Origin: Paenibacillus melissococcoides
GTDB lineage: Bacteria > Bacillota > Bacilli > Paenibacillales > Paenibacillaceae
Length of the DNA stretch: 64,000 nt
Reading direction: 5' to 3'
Assembly: GCA_944800085.1 (NCBI GenBank)
Contig: CALYLO010000009.1
Location: 341,388 to 405,387 of the forward strand
The position numbers were made by a program, and so were the translations under genes. The notes under the pieces were generated by a model. That model was not told the DNA's origin, did not search any database, and worked only from the letters and a program-made list of their open reading frames with translations. Below, in pieces: positions 52,125-60,511 of the stretch (position 1 is the first letter of the stretch; every line of letters begins with the position of its first letter).

Positions 52125-52305
52125 TGGACCTGTCTATAAGAATAGTGAAGTTATCGGCAATTACTCAGACTATTGGTTGCTGGCTATAAAGCAGATGAAG
52201 GAACATGGAGCTATAGATACACAACAACAAAGATCGCTGAACAGGAAGGTAAAGAACTGGTGGTATGACAAGATGAAAGAATTGGAGGGCCTAAGGGATG
52301 TATGA
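52117..52305 (+). CDS. Small phage protein, 62 aa
   Basis: MSNGPVYKNSEVIGNYSDYW with AGGAGG 8 bases upstream; basic C-terminal half (RSLNRKVKNWWYDKMKELEG). Unknown function. Confidence 0.65.
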   Translation: MSNGPVYKNSEVIGNYSDYWLLAIKQMKEHGAIDTQQQRSLNRKVKNWWYDKMKELEGLRDV

Positions 52306-52411
52306 ATGGTTGAAGTGGCCTTTGATTATTCTGGCCATTGCATTCCTGACGAATGGATTCAACTTCGTAACAATCAATAAACATTACCATGGGAAGGAAG
52401 AGGATAAATGA
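52298..52411 (+). CDS. Small single-helix membrane protein, 37 aa
   Basis: MYEWLKWPLIILAIAFLTNG: one transmembrane helix and a short charged tail. GGAGGGCCTAAGGG upstream; overlaps both neighbours. Possibly a holin-like or regulatory micro-protein; unproven. Confidence 0.6.
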   Translation: MYEWLKWPLIILAIAFLTNGFNFVTINKHYHGKEEDK

Positions 52412-52590
52412 ACGAGATGAAAAATGATCGTGTCATTACGTCCGCCATTCCAGAAATGGGACATGGCCCGATCACATACGAGACTCAAGAAGGCGGGACA
52501 AAGCAGTTACGTGACAATGTTTCTCGCCTGTGGTGTGCATGCGGCAAACCTGCAACAAAGTATAACGTTTGGGAACCAGTCTCCGCATGA
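52408..52590 (+). CDS. Small zinc-ribbon phage protein, probably frameshifted
   Basis: 60 aa ending WCACGKPATKYNVWEPVSA. In the adjacent frame the text continues SPHDFQCMECAGGEEIKIKS, supplying the second CxxC of a zinc ribbon, so an indel near 52585 probably truncated the protein. Confidence 0.6.
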   Translation: MNEMKNDRVITSAIPEMGHGPITYETQEGGTKQLRDNVSRLWCACGKPATKYNVWEPVSA

Positions 52591-52678
52591 TTTTCAATGC
52601 ATGGAATGTGCGGGCGGAGAGGAGATAAAGATTAAAAGTGGGCCGAATAGGGAGCGGGAAGGAACGGAAAAGGGGAGC

Positions 52679-53115
52679 ATGGGACAACTCGCTATGTTCA
52701 CGTCTTGATGAAAATGAGACTTGGAGAAGAGTAGAGGAACGGTTGGAGTCGGCAATGCTCTATAAGCGGTTTGGCTTTATTCGTCGCGAGGCCAAGGTAA
52801 CGGCCACATACAGCGACATGCCGCGAAGCAACACCAATGTAACAAGCGACCAGACAGGCGACCTATCCACATACAACGTAGACCGGGAGGAAAAGCTGCA
52901 GCGGGAGTACGAGCAAGTTATGCGGGCCGTAGGGCAGTTGTCAGACACACAACGTGAAATCATAGAACAAGCGTTATCTGACCGATGAGGGAGTAACGGA
53001 CATTAACGTATATGTCGAAATGGGAATGCCAGAGCGGAGCTATTACCTCGCCAAGTCCAAAGCAATGCACCGGCTTGCTTTCGCGCTTCGGTTGGAAGTC
53101 TATAAGGAGCCGTAA
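52679..53115 (+). pseudogene. ArpU/RinA-type late transcription regulator, frameshifted
   Basis: Best reconstruction starts at ATG 52679 (MGQLAMFTS, the usual ArpU beginning). It then needs an indel near 52707 to enter LDENETWRRVEERLESAMLY, QREYEQVMRAVGQLSDTQRE, ALSDR, and another at 52989 (skip one T in CGA-TGA-G) to read EGVTDINVYVEMGMPERSYY and FALRLEVYKEP. The middle frame alone is open from GTG 52638 to 52988. ArpU-like proteins switch on phage structural genes; loss would silence late expression. Confidence 0.75.
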
Positions 53116-53122
53116 AAAATCA

Positions 53123-53162
53123 TTGCAGACTTTTTTGCAGATATTTTGCAGATATCTTGCAG
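53123..53162 (+). repeat. Four helically phased TTGCAG repeats
   Basis: TTGCAG at 53123, 53135, 53146 and 53157, spacing 12, 11 and 11, joined by T/A-rich linkers. One copy per helical turn suggests a protein-binding array, such as for ArpU or the terminase small subunit. Confidence 0.8.
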
Positions 53163-53189
53163 TTCATTAGGAGAAAAAGCCTGTATGAT

Positions 53190-53560
53190 TGTATTATGGC
53201 AGTAGCGTAAAGGCGCTGCCCGTGCGGACGTGCGCGAGGTTAAAACAAGGGTGCCCAATTGATGATGTCCATTAAACGGACAGCATCTTTGAAGGAGCTT
53301 TGTTCTCGGAGTCCGCCGGGCCGTGTACTCATAGTATGCGGTATGCAAAGGCTGGCCGACTGAGCCCCCATAATCAGCGGTGATCAGTAAGGCCCTACAT
53401 TATCGAGCCACAACAAAGAGGCCGCAGCGGAAACAGCCGATATGTAGGCATGGAAGGGATAACCTAATCCGTCAATCTGACGGTTGTGGAAGGATTGGGC
53501 AATCCTGGTCGGTATGTACCCGCTCTGGTGGTTGCTTGATGGAGCGGGATATGCCTCAAT
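53190..53560 (+). ncRNA. Candidate large structured non-coding RNA in the prophage
   Basis: No coding frame. Strong local stems on the plus strand: 53198-53220 (GGCAG/CTGCC), 53261-53287 (GATGATGTCC / GGACAGCATC, 9 of 10 paired), 53394-53448 (CCTACAT-T-ATCG / CGATATGTAGG, 11 pairs round an inner domain), 53469-53483 (CCGTCA-ATC-TGACGG), 53491-53506 (AGGATT-GGGC-AATCCT), 53519-53548 (CCCGCTC / GAGCGGG). The density of perfect stems in a gap between two phage genes resembles large phage RNAs such as ROOL or GOLLD, but no known motif was recognised; a DNA packaging (cos/pac) region is the main alternative. Confidence 0.45.
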
Positions 53561-53623
53561 CAAAGTGCTAACTCTTTCATTCTTGGTTATACCTGATACT
53601 ATCTAGTAATCAGAGGTGAGATC

Positions 53624-53818
53624 ATGCCGGGGATGACAGAGCAAGAGCTAATGGCACGCTATAAAGACCATGTAACAAATAAGGAGTACACGTTGGCCAT
53701 TTCTAAAGATGGGGAGCCTTGCGAGATTGCAGGCAAGATTATAGAGGATCTAATCAATGTGGACGGCGCTCATAATGGCTGTAACCAGCATGGGATTATT
53801 TCAACTAATTCCGGATGA
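53624..53818 (+). CDS. Small phage protein, 64 aa
   Basis: MPGMTEQELMARYKDHVTNK with GAGGTGAG upstream. Unknown function; first gene after the structured interval. Confidence 0.6.
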   Translation: MPGMTEQELMARYKDHVTNKEYTLAISKDGEPCEIAGKIIEDLINVDGAHNGCNQHGIISTNSG

Positions 53819-53822
53819 AGAA

Positions 53823-54020
53823 ATGACAATGATGTACGTGAGGAATGATCCTAGATTCGTTGCGGTGTCAGATGAAATAATAGTAAATCTCGGAAACGTA
53901 ACTAAGGTTGAAAGTGACTCAAGACGTATCTGGATGCACGACCAATCAGTCGTTGGTGATGAGTTCGTACTGGACAGACTTCATAAGCAAATACGACTTG
54001 TTTCCAGCAAGGGAAAGTAA
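53823..54020 (+). CDS. LytTR-like small protein
   Basis: 65 aa from ATG 53823 (nearby ATGs are alternatives). The text AVSDEIIVNLGNVTKVESDS and DEFVLDRLHKQIRLVSSKGK resembles a minimal LytTR-like beta domain. Function uncertain. Confidence 0.55.
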   Translation: MTMMYVRNDPRFVAVSDEIIVNLGNVTKVESDSRRIWMHDQSVVGDEFVLDRLHKQIRLVSSKGK

Positions 54021-54043
54021 GGCGGCTGAATATAGTATGAATT

Positions 54044-54067
54044 AAGCACCTGAGAGGGTGTTTTTTT
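54044..54067 (+). terminator. Terminator after the LytTR-like gene
   Basis: AAGCACC-TGAGAG-GGTGTTT and a T7 run. Confidence 0.75.
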
Positions 54068-54091
54068 GTTGCAATCAAAAGGGACTCCTCA

Positions 54092-54512
54092 TTAAGAGAA
54101 GTCCTTAACACCAAGTTTCTCCTTCAATGCATCTTGAAGTGTCTGGGAGAAGTTGATCCCTTCCTCGGGCAAGCAGCCATCGTTAATAGCCATTTTGGAA
54201 TTGTGAGTGTCTTATTAATGGCCTTGTTTGCGGATACGCTCGCGGACGAAATCGGTGATTCACTTGGATAAGAGACACAAATGTACCGGCTTCTAATTGG
54301 ATAGAGTCCGGCTTCGATGGCTGCGGGATAATCGTCGTCATCCTCTTCCATCAAGTAAAGGTGTCCACCAAGGGCATCCTTCGCCATATGCAAAGGCTTC
54401 GTCGAGGGTATCACCTTCGGTAATGCAGCCCGGCAAGTCAGGAACGTCACGGTATATCCGCTTCGTCTGGCTCGCCTGGGCGGAACACAGCGGGATAAAT
54501 GTACTTACTCAT
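54092..54512 (-). pseudogene. hicB: HicB antitoxin, multiply frameshifted
   Basis: The ATG at 54512 gives MSKYIYPAVFRPGEPDEADI. Other frames then supply DLPGCITEGDTLDEAFAYGE, KAINKTLTIPKWL and EEGINFSQTLQDALKEKLGV, the standard order of HicB (RNase H-like sensor, then ribbon-helix-helix C-terminus). At least three frameshifts separate these pieces, so no intact protein is made. It lies directly downstream of the hicA remnant. Confidence 0.85.
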
Positions 54513-54543
54513 ATATGATTAACCTCCTTGGGAGAGGCAGGGC

Positions 54544-54746
54544 TTAAATCAGCCCCGCCTGCTCGAAGATGCTTTTTGTCGTTTCTCCGTTTTAGATCTT
54601 TCTTGGGATGAGTACAGAAACCTTTCCTTTTGGTTGGATGGACAAAGTGCCAGTGGTCACCTTCTGTATTCTTATGTACCCAACCATCTGATTTTTAGGA
54701 TTTGATTATTTCTCGTTGATGAGTACGCTTTATCAAGGTTGACCAT
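54544..54746 (-). pseudogene. hicA: HicA toxin, frameshifted
   Basis: ATG 54746 with AGGAGG upstream. Pieces in different frames: AYSS, REIIK-like, SDGWVHKNTEGDHWHFVHPT (with the catalytic GDHWHF, the GSHHHF-type His), KVSVLIPRKDL, KSIFEQAGLI then TAA. HicA is an mRNA interferase. Multiple indels make it inactive. Confidence 0.8.
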
Positions 54747-54767
54747 GTTTACCTCCTTTCTGATTAT

Positions 54768-54823
54768 ATTATAACACATGTTTATTACTACGTGTAAAGA
54801 ATAAAACAAATGTTTTTACACGT
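54768..54823 (-). promoter_or_regulatory. hicAB promoter region with inverted-repeat operator
   Basis: Minus-strand TATAAT at 54773-54768; upstream the arms ACGTGTAAA (54790-54798) and TTTACACGT (54815-54823), a likely autoregulatory HicB site. Bases 54824-55007 hold nothing else I can support. Confidence 0.6.
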
Positions 54824-55072
54824 GTTGTCGTGGTGGAAGCGGGAACCGTGTTTTTTGTCGTGCGATCGCCACATATTAAGTAGACGGTGATTTTCACCCC
54901 ATACAAAGCCACGTTATATATGAGAATACGTTTTTACAAGCATTACATGATTCCGTGGTCGCATGATTATTCAGCGGCTTTTTTATTATGCATAGAAGGA
55001 ATGGAGTATGAAGTTTCTTAAATGGCTTGTACGAGTAACAGCATATCGAGAACGGAACCACCAAGGAACCGG

Positions 55073-55321
55073 GTGAACGCAGACATGGCAGAGAGACATG
55101 ACAGGCTGCAGCGTTGTGTCAAAATAACACAGCGCTTGCGGACACACGAAGTACCGGTACTGAGATATTCAGGGGAGAAGATGAAGAGAAGCAGGAAGAT
55201 CCGATTCTTTGAAAAGCTGAACTGTCCTGATTGTGCATCGGAGCGGGAACAGCCAGACAAGTGTCGGCGCTGCGCGTGGGGCAAGTGGGATGGAGTGGCA
55301 CAAACATGCCTATACCGCTGA
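55073..55321 (+). CDS. Cysteine-rich small phage protein, 82 aa
   Basis: GTG 55073 (AAGGAAC upstream). The C-terminal part LNCPDCASEREQPDKCRRCA has CxxC...CxxC. A 22-codon frame (55008-55076, MKFLKWLVRVTAYRERNHQG) precedes it and ends at its start. Unknown function. Confidence 0.5.
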   Translation: MNADMAERHDRLQRCVKITQRLRTHEVPVLRYSGEKMKRSRKIRFFEKLNCPDCASEREQPDKCRRCAWGKWDGVAQTCLYR

Positions 55322-55338
55322 GATGTTGGAGGGATGAG

Positions 55339-55721
55339 ATGCCGCCCAAGCCTAAGCGACCCTGCAGCAAGCCAGGGTGCCCGGAGTTGACGACAGAACG
55401 CTGCTGCGAGAAGCACCAGGCCGCAGCTTCACAAGCGATGCCAAGGCCGCTCATATGCCAAACTATACGGACGGCGCTGGCGAAAATACCGGAACAGTAC
55501 CTTCGCCCTGCAATCCGCTATGTTGTATGTGATGAAATGCAAAGGGAAAGAGGTTCCTTTGGCTGCTGATGTAGTGGACCAATATTAAACCACACAAGGG
55601 CAATTACAACTTGTTCTGGGACCCAGAGAACCACCAACCAATGAACAAGCGATGTCATGATAGGAAGACGGCCAAAGAGGACGGAGGTTTCGGTCATGGA
55701 CTATACAACGATTGCTATTAA
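55339..55721 (+). pseudogene. HNH homing-type endonuclease beside terminase, frameshifted
   Basis: Starts MPPKPKRPCSKPGCPELTTE, then in the next frame KLYGRRWRKYRNSTFALQSA and GKEVPLAADVVD, then in a third frame HKGNYNLFWDPENHQPMNKR, CHDRKTAKEDGGFG. This is the order of the HNH nucleases that sit before terS in cos-type siphophages and assist terminase cleavage. At least two indels, and the catalytic HIKP is damaged (DQY then stop). Confidence 0.8.
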
Positions 55722-55776
55722 GGTTTCGATTGTGATCCTTATATTAATCATGCTCGCTATTTGGAAAAACAAATAG
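55696..55776 (+). CDS. 26-aa single-helix membrane peptide
   Basis: MDYTTIAIKVSIVILILIML then AIWKNK and TAG; GGAGG 8 bases upstream. A hydrophobic micro-protein overlapping the HNH remnant's end. Confidence 0.5.
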   Translation: MDYTTIAIKVSIVILILIMLAIWKNK

Positions 55777-55888
55777 ATGCCGTAATTATGGGCGGGCAGC
55801 TAGAATAACAGCGATCACAGCCTTGCTCATAGCATCATACGCGCTTTGAATGGAGCTTCTTTATTCGAGGGGATGGAGGGATTAGGGG

Positions 55889-56176
55889 TTGAGTTCGGGA
55901 TCCTTGTTATATAAGTGCAGGCAGTGCGGCGTTGTTGAAAAGAATGTACATGTACCTGATGTCATGATTGCGTTGGTGAACATAACGATGGGTGAGCCAC
56001 TACCTAAAGAATGGGGTGGTAGTGTTGGCTTAATAGGGATGCATTCATGTAGTGATGGAAGGATAGGGGTTACTGACTTGATAGGAGCTACTGAAAGCGG
56101 GAGGAAAGCAGACGAGCGTTATAGGAAGGAGGGACATTGTGAAACAAAAACTCACGACTCACTATTGCTTGGATAA
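55889..56176 (+). CDS. Phage protein of unknown function, 95 aa
   Basis: TTG start with GGAGGGATTAGGGG upstream. SLLYKCRQCGVVEKNVHVPD has one CxxC; HSCSDGRIGVTDLIGATE follows. Possibly a zinc-binding accessory protein; function unknown. Confidence 0.65.
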   Translation: MSSGSLLYKCRQCGVVEKNVHVPDVMIALVNITMGEPLPKEWGGSVGLIGMHSCSDGRIGVTDLIGATESGRKADERYRKEGHCETKTHDSLLLG

Positions 56177-56306
56177 GGATTGTGGTTACGTCGAACGAAG
56201 TCACAAGGTACGAGATGGCTTGAGGTGTCCTAGGTGTGGGGGACCAACCGCGATTGATACAGTCCGTCGTGGTTCCGATGACGCCCCCCTAGGGTCAAAA
56301 ACGTGA
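56139..56306 (+). CDS. Zinc-ribbon phage protein, 55 aa
   Basis: GTG with AAGGAGG 6 bases upstream. HYCLDKDCGYVERSHKVRDG and LRCPRCGGPTAID form a four-Cys ribbon. Overlaps the previous gene by 38 bases. Confidence 0.65.
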   Translation: MKQKLTTHYCLDKDCGYVERSHKVRDGLRCPRCGGPTAIDTVRRGSDDAPLGSKT

Positions 56307-56392
56307 GGCTATGAGGCGTTGAGCGCTGCCCCCTCAAGCGCACGAAAATTTCCTGAAATCAAATTTAGGGTACGCAAGGAGGTGACGTGACG

Positions 56393-56881
56393 ATGGGGAG
56401 GAATCCGAAACCGCTGCATTTGATAAAAGGACATCTGACGAAAAAGCAGAAGTTTGAGCGACAGGACAAGGAACAGAAAATAAGCAGCCGCTTAAGAAGG
56501 GATCGCATCCGAGCGCCTGCTTGGCTGAATGATAAGGCAAAAAAAATGTTCCGAGACTTGGTAAAGCAGCTTGAAGAAACCGAATTGCTGACGAATTTAG
56601 ATGTAAATGGACTTGCTCAATATTGTGACTTACATGCCCGAATGCTGGAGCTTCGAACCGAAGTGGAGGAAAAGGGATATACGTTAGTAAATGAAAATTC
56701 GCGCGGAGGTATAACCTACGTCACGAATCCGGCGCTAACGGCCTTGAATTCTACCATCAAGCTACTCCAAGCATATGAAAGTAAGTTCGGTTTAACCGTT
56801 TATGACAGAACAAAAATAGCTCTTAAAGACGAGAAGCCCAAAGAATCTGATCCGGTGACGGATCGTTTCGGTGATATATGA
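56393..56881 (+). CDS. terS: Phage terminase small subunit, P27 family
   Basis: 162 aa from ATG 56393 (AAGGAGG 10 bases upstream; GTG 56387 is also possible). P27 start MGRNPKPLHLIKGHLTKKQK, then PAWLNDKAKKMFRDLVKQLE and NPALTALNSTIKLLQAYESK. It recognises phage DNA for packaging. Overlaps terL by 4 bases. Confidence 0.92.
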   Translation: MGRNPKPLHLIKGHLTKKQKFERQDKEQKISSRLRRDRIRAPAWLNDKAKKMFRDLVKQLEETELLTNLDVNGLAQYCDLHARMLELRTEVEEKGYTLVNENSRGGITYVTNPALTALNSTIKLLQAYESKFGLTVYDRTKIALKDEKPKESDPVTDRFGDI

Positions 56882-58546
56882 TTCTTGATGAGCTAGTTTC
56901 GTATTCCGAGCAAGTCATAAGCGGTGAAATAGTAGCGTGCAAGAAGCATAAACAGGCGTGTAGGCGGTTCCTGCGCGACCTTGAACGACAAGATACAGGC
57001 GATTTTCCCTATGTCTTTGTCGAAGAGTACGCGGAGCGTTTTTTGGACTGGATGCGGCTTTTCAAACACCGTAAAGGCGCGTTAGCAAGGCAGCATATTG
57101 AACCGCATATCATACAGAAGTTTGTATTCGGAAATATCTACGGTTGGGTGCATCGCGATACTGGATATCGGCGGTTTAATAAAGCCTACTGGCAGGTAGC
57201 GCGAAAAAATGCCAAGTCGCAGTCACTGGCCTGCGTTGGATCATATGAAACCATCGCCTTCGGGGAATATGCCTCCGAGGTTTATTGTGCTGCCACGAAA
57301 AAGAAGCAATCCAAGATTGTTTGGAACGAAGCTGCCGCAATGCTAAAAGGTTGCTCTGAACTCATTAGACGAGGAACCATCAAGATAGCTAACGGGCAGA
57401 TCCAGCACCTTAAATCAGAATCCTTTATGGAAGCTCTCTCGAAAGAGGATGGCAAAGAAGGTGACGGGACAAACGTACAATGTGGGATTGTGGATGAATA
57501 TCACCTACACAAAACCACGGAGTTTTACGACGTCTTAGCATCCGGTATGATAGCCCGCGAAGAGCCGTTACTCATGATTATCACGACCGCGGGACGAAAT
57601 CTGAACCATCCATGTTATCGAATAGAGTACAACTTTGTATCAAAGCTGCTCGATCCAAATGTTGACCTAGAAAATGACGAATACTTTGCTATGGTCAATG
57701 AGTTGGACGAAGATGACGACATTACCGATGAACGCAACTGGATTAAAGCAAACCCTATTGTCGCAAGCTACCCGGCTGGACTCAAGATGCTGCGAAGCGA
57801 GTTGAAAATGGCGCTGGCAGATCCTGAAAAGATGGTCGCGTTCAAAATTAAGAACATGAACGTATGGGTAGACGCCAAACTATCCGGCTACATGGACATG
57901 GGCAAGTGGAAAGCATGCGGTACCACGAAGGACAATCCGATGCCGGACACTAACGGACTAGATGCGGTTGTTGGAATCGATTTGTCACGTACAACTGACC
58001 TAACCAGTTGCAGCTTTGACATAGAATTGCCGGACGGACGTCTAGCCGTCTTTAGTCACTCATTTATTCCAGAGGAAAAGCTGGCTGAACGTAAACAGTC
58101 GGACAAGATGCCATATGACCTATGGATAAAGGAAGGGTGGCTAACGGTGACGCCTGGCGCGGTAGTTGATTATGACTTTGTAATGGCCTATATCCCACAA
58201 GAAGCAGAGCGGCGAGGCTGGAACATCAAAGAAATATGTTATGACCCATACAATGCAACGCAATTCTCTACGGCAATGGCAAACGCAGGATTTGTAATGA
58301 TCGAGATTAGGCAGGGCATTAAACGCTGAACGCTCCGACCAAAATTTCAGGAGCGCGTCTACATGGGGCAGGTCATTCATGAAAACGATCCTGTACTTGG
58401 TTGGGCGATGGCAAACGCAATTGTTAAAGTGGATGCACAGTAATATAAATGCTGGACCGCATTAATAAATGCACATGTCAGAGTATACATTCGGGTAACG
58501 AGCAAGATTTGAACAAGCATGTATTAAGTGAAGATTTCTCGTTCTA
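56878..58546 (+). pseudogene. terL: Phage terminase large subunit, C-terminus frameshifted
   Basis: Intact for 483 codons: ATPase region with the adenine/Walker A-like ARKNAKSQSLACVGSYETI, Walker B CGIVDEYHLHKT, and nuclease Asp motif VVGIDLSRTTDLTSCSFDIE. It stops at 58329 after EIRQGIKR. Homology continues in other frames: VYMGQVIHENDPVLGWAMAN, then LINAHVRVYIRV, then DLNKHVLSEDFSF ending 58546. At least three indels remove the C-terminal nuclease segment, so DNA packaging is probably lost. Confidence 0.85.
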
Positions 58547-58561
58547 GGGAGGGGTGAAGAA

Positions 58562-59858
58562 TTGCGGCGAAATAGATTCTTTCGTATGGGCTGGTTTCAA
58601 TTCCTTCACAGACGTTCAGAAGATACATCGGACTTGAAGAATCCCAAGTCATGGTTTTTGGACCTGTTTGGGGGAAAGAAAACGGCCAGGCGGCGAGCGT
58701 GTCACCAGCGAATCGGCCCTAATGAATAGTAATGTTTATACCTGTGCAAGCATCCTGGGCGGTGATATCGGCAAACTTCCGATCCATGTCTACCGGAAAA
58801 AGAAGGGCGGGCGCGAAAAGGATAGCAGTCACCCCGTCGCTGAACTGCTTGGCAGCAGGCCCAACCCATACATGACGGCTTACATCTTCAAGGAACTAAT
58901 GATGGTACATGTTGTGGCCTGGGGAAATGGATATGCCAACATTGAGTGGCATACAAGCGGCCCATATAATGGCATGCCCAAGGCGTTGTGGCCCCTTAAC
59001 CCGTCGAAAACTGATGTTCACGTTGATCCCCAAACCGGACAAGTATGGTACATTACAACCTTGCCGAATGGAGAAACGAGAAAGTTGCCGCATTGGGATG
59101 TACTGCATTTCAAGTCGATCAGTAAGTCGGGGCTCAAGGGGATCACTCCAATACAAGTCATCCGGGAGGAAATTGGTGTACAGCAAGCACAGAAAAAATT
59201 CATCGGCAGCTTTTACAGCAGCGGGACAACGACGAGGGGCATTCTCAAAACTCCGAAGCCGCTTGATAAGCCTGCCCGGGAAGTTGTTCGAGACGAATGG
59301 CAGAAGGCGAATTCCGGGCTGACTAATGCTCATCGTATTGCGATATTGGATGCAGGCTTCGACTATCAAAGCTTAGGTATGCCATTGGCGGATGCTCAAT
59401 TCATTGAGACGGCCCAATTAGGGATAAAAGAGGTTGCCAAGATATATAAGGTGCCGCCTTACAAATTAGGGATTACGGACACTAAATATAGCAATATGGA
59501 AAACCTCTCCCTGGAGTATGTAAAAAGCACTCTCCAGCCTATCTTTGCGAATTGGGAGCAGGAAATTGACTGGAAGCTATTCACTGGTACAGAACGGCGG
59601 GTTTATTATACGAAGTTCAACGTAACCAGTGAGCTGCGAGGCGATTCGAAGAGTCGGGCAGAATTTTATAAGAACATGATCCAGATCGGGCCTTATTCAA
59701 TAAATAAGGTGCTGGAATTGGAAGATGAAGACGGCATCGGCCCTATAGGCGACAAGCATTATATGAGTTTGAACTACACAACACTTGATATTTTAGAACA
59801 GTACCAGCTCATGAAAGCAGGAATAAAGAACAGCGAAGATACAGAGGGGGGGAGGTGA
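58562..59858 (+). pseudogene. Phage portal protein, HK97/SPP1-like, N-terminal frameshift
   Basis: True start is probably TTG 58562 (GGGAGGGGTGAAGAA upstream) giving MRRNRFFRMGWFQFLHRRSE and SWFLDLFGGKKTA. One extra base near 58685 shifts the frame; the rest (GGERVTSESALMNSNVYTCA to the stop 59858) is a complete portal body, e.g. VVAWGNGYANIEWHTSGPYN, YKVPPYKLGITDTKYSNMEN. The 3' frame is open from 58668 and could restart at internal ATGs, but the dodecamer-forming N-terminus would be missing. Confidence 0.85.
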
Positions 59859-59860
59859 AG

Positions 59861-60466
59861 ATGGTGAGGACGATGGAAAAGGAACGCCGGATGCTGACGA
59901 ACAAGGTTGAATTAAGAGCAGATAATGAAGAATCAGCTCCGCGAATCGTTGGATACGGGTTGCGGTTCAATGTTTGGTCGCAGGACCTTGGCGGATTTGT
60001 CGAACGGATAGATCCCAAGGCCATTAATGAGGCAGACATGTCCGACGTCCGCTGTCTGATTGACCATGAGAGCGGCAAAGTCCTCGGGCGAACAACATCC
60101 GGCACCTTGAGACTGGCCGTTGATGACTTCGGGCTGCGATATGAGGTTGATCCGCCAGATACAACATACGCAAGCGACCTTATCAAGGTGATGAAGCGGG
60201 GCGATATCAACCAGTCAAGCTTCGCATTCAGGATCGACTATGAGAATGACGGTGACGAGTGGATTTATGACGAAAAATCAGGATTGTACAATCGAACCAT
60301 TCGTAAAATAAAACGTGTTTTTGATGTTAGTGTCGTCACATACGCGGCTTATGTGCAAGCTGAATCGCTAGTATCCAACCGCAGTTTGGAATGTTACCAA
60401 AATGAGCTACGCAGGAAACAAGAACAAGAAAAGTTACTTCTTGAAATCGACCTTTTGGGGATCTAA
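59861..60466 (+). CDS. HK97-family prohead protease (S78)
   Basis: 201 aa; GGAGG 5 bases before ATG 59861, GTG 59855 possible. Motifs: RIVGYGLRFNVWSQDLGGFV, CLIDHESGKVLGRTTSGTLR (catalytic His), GDINQSSFAFRIDYENDGDE (catalytic Ser). It matures the capsid and lies between portal and capsid as usual. Confidence 0.92.
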   Translation: MVRTMEKERRMLTNKVELRADNEESAPRIVGYGLRFNVWSQDLGGFVERIDPKAINEADMSDVRCLIDHESGKVLGRTTSGTLRLAVDDFGLRYEVDPPDTTYASDLIKVMKRGDINQSSFAFRIDYENDGDEWIYDEKSGLYNRTIRKIKRVFDVSVVTYAAYVQAESLVSNRSLECYQNELRRKQEQEKLLLEIDLLGI

Positions 60467-60481
60467 AGGGCCGATTTTTTT
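60447..60481 (+). terminator. Terminator-like hairpin between protease and capsid genes
   Basis: TCGACCTTT / AAAGGGCCGA stem with a small internal loop and a T7 run; it may lower read-through or mark an RNA-processing site. Confidence 0.5.
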
Positions 60482-60511
60482 ATACCCAAAATCAGAAAGC
60501 GAGGAATTGAA

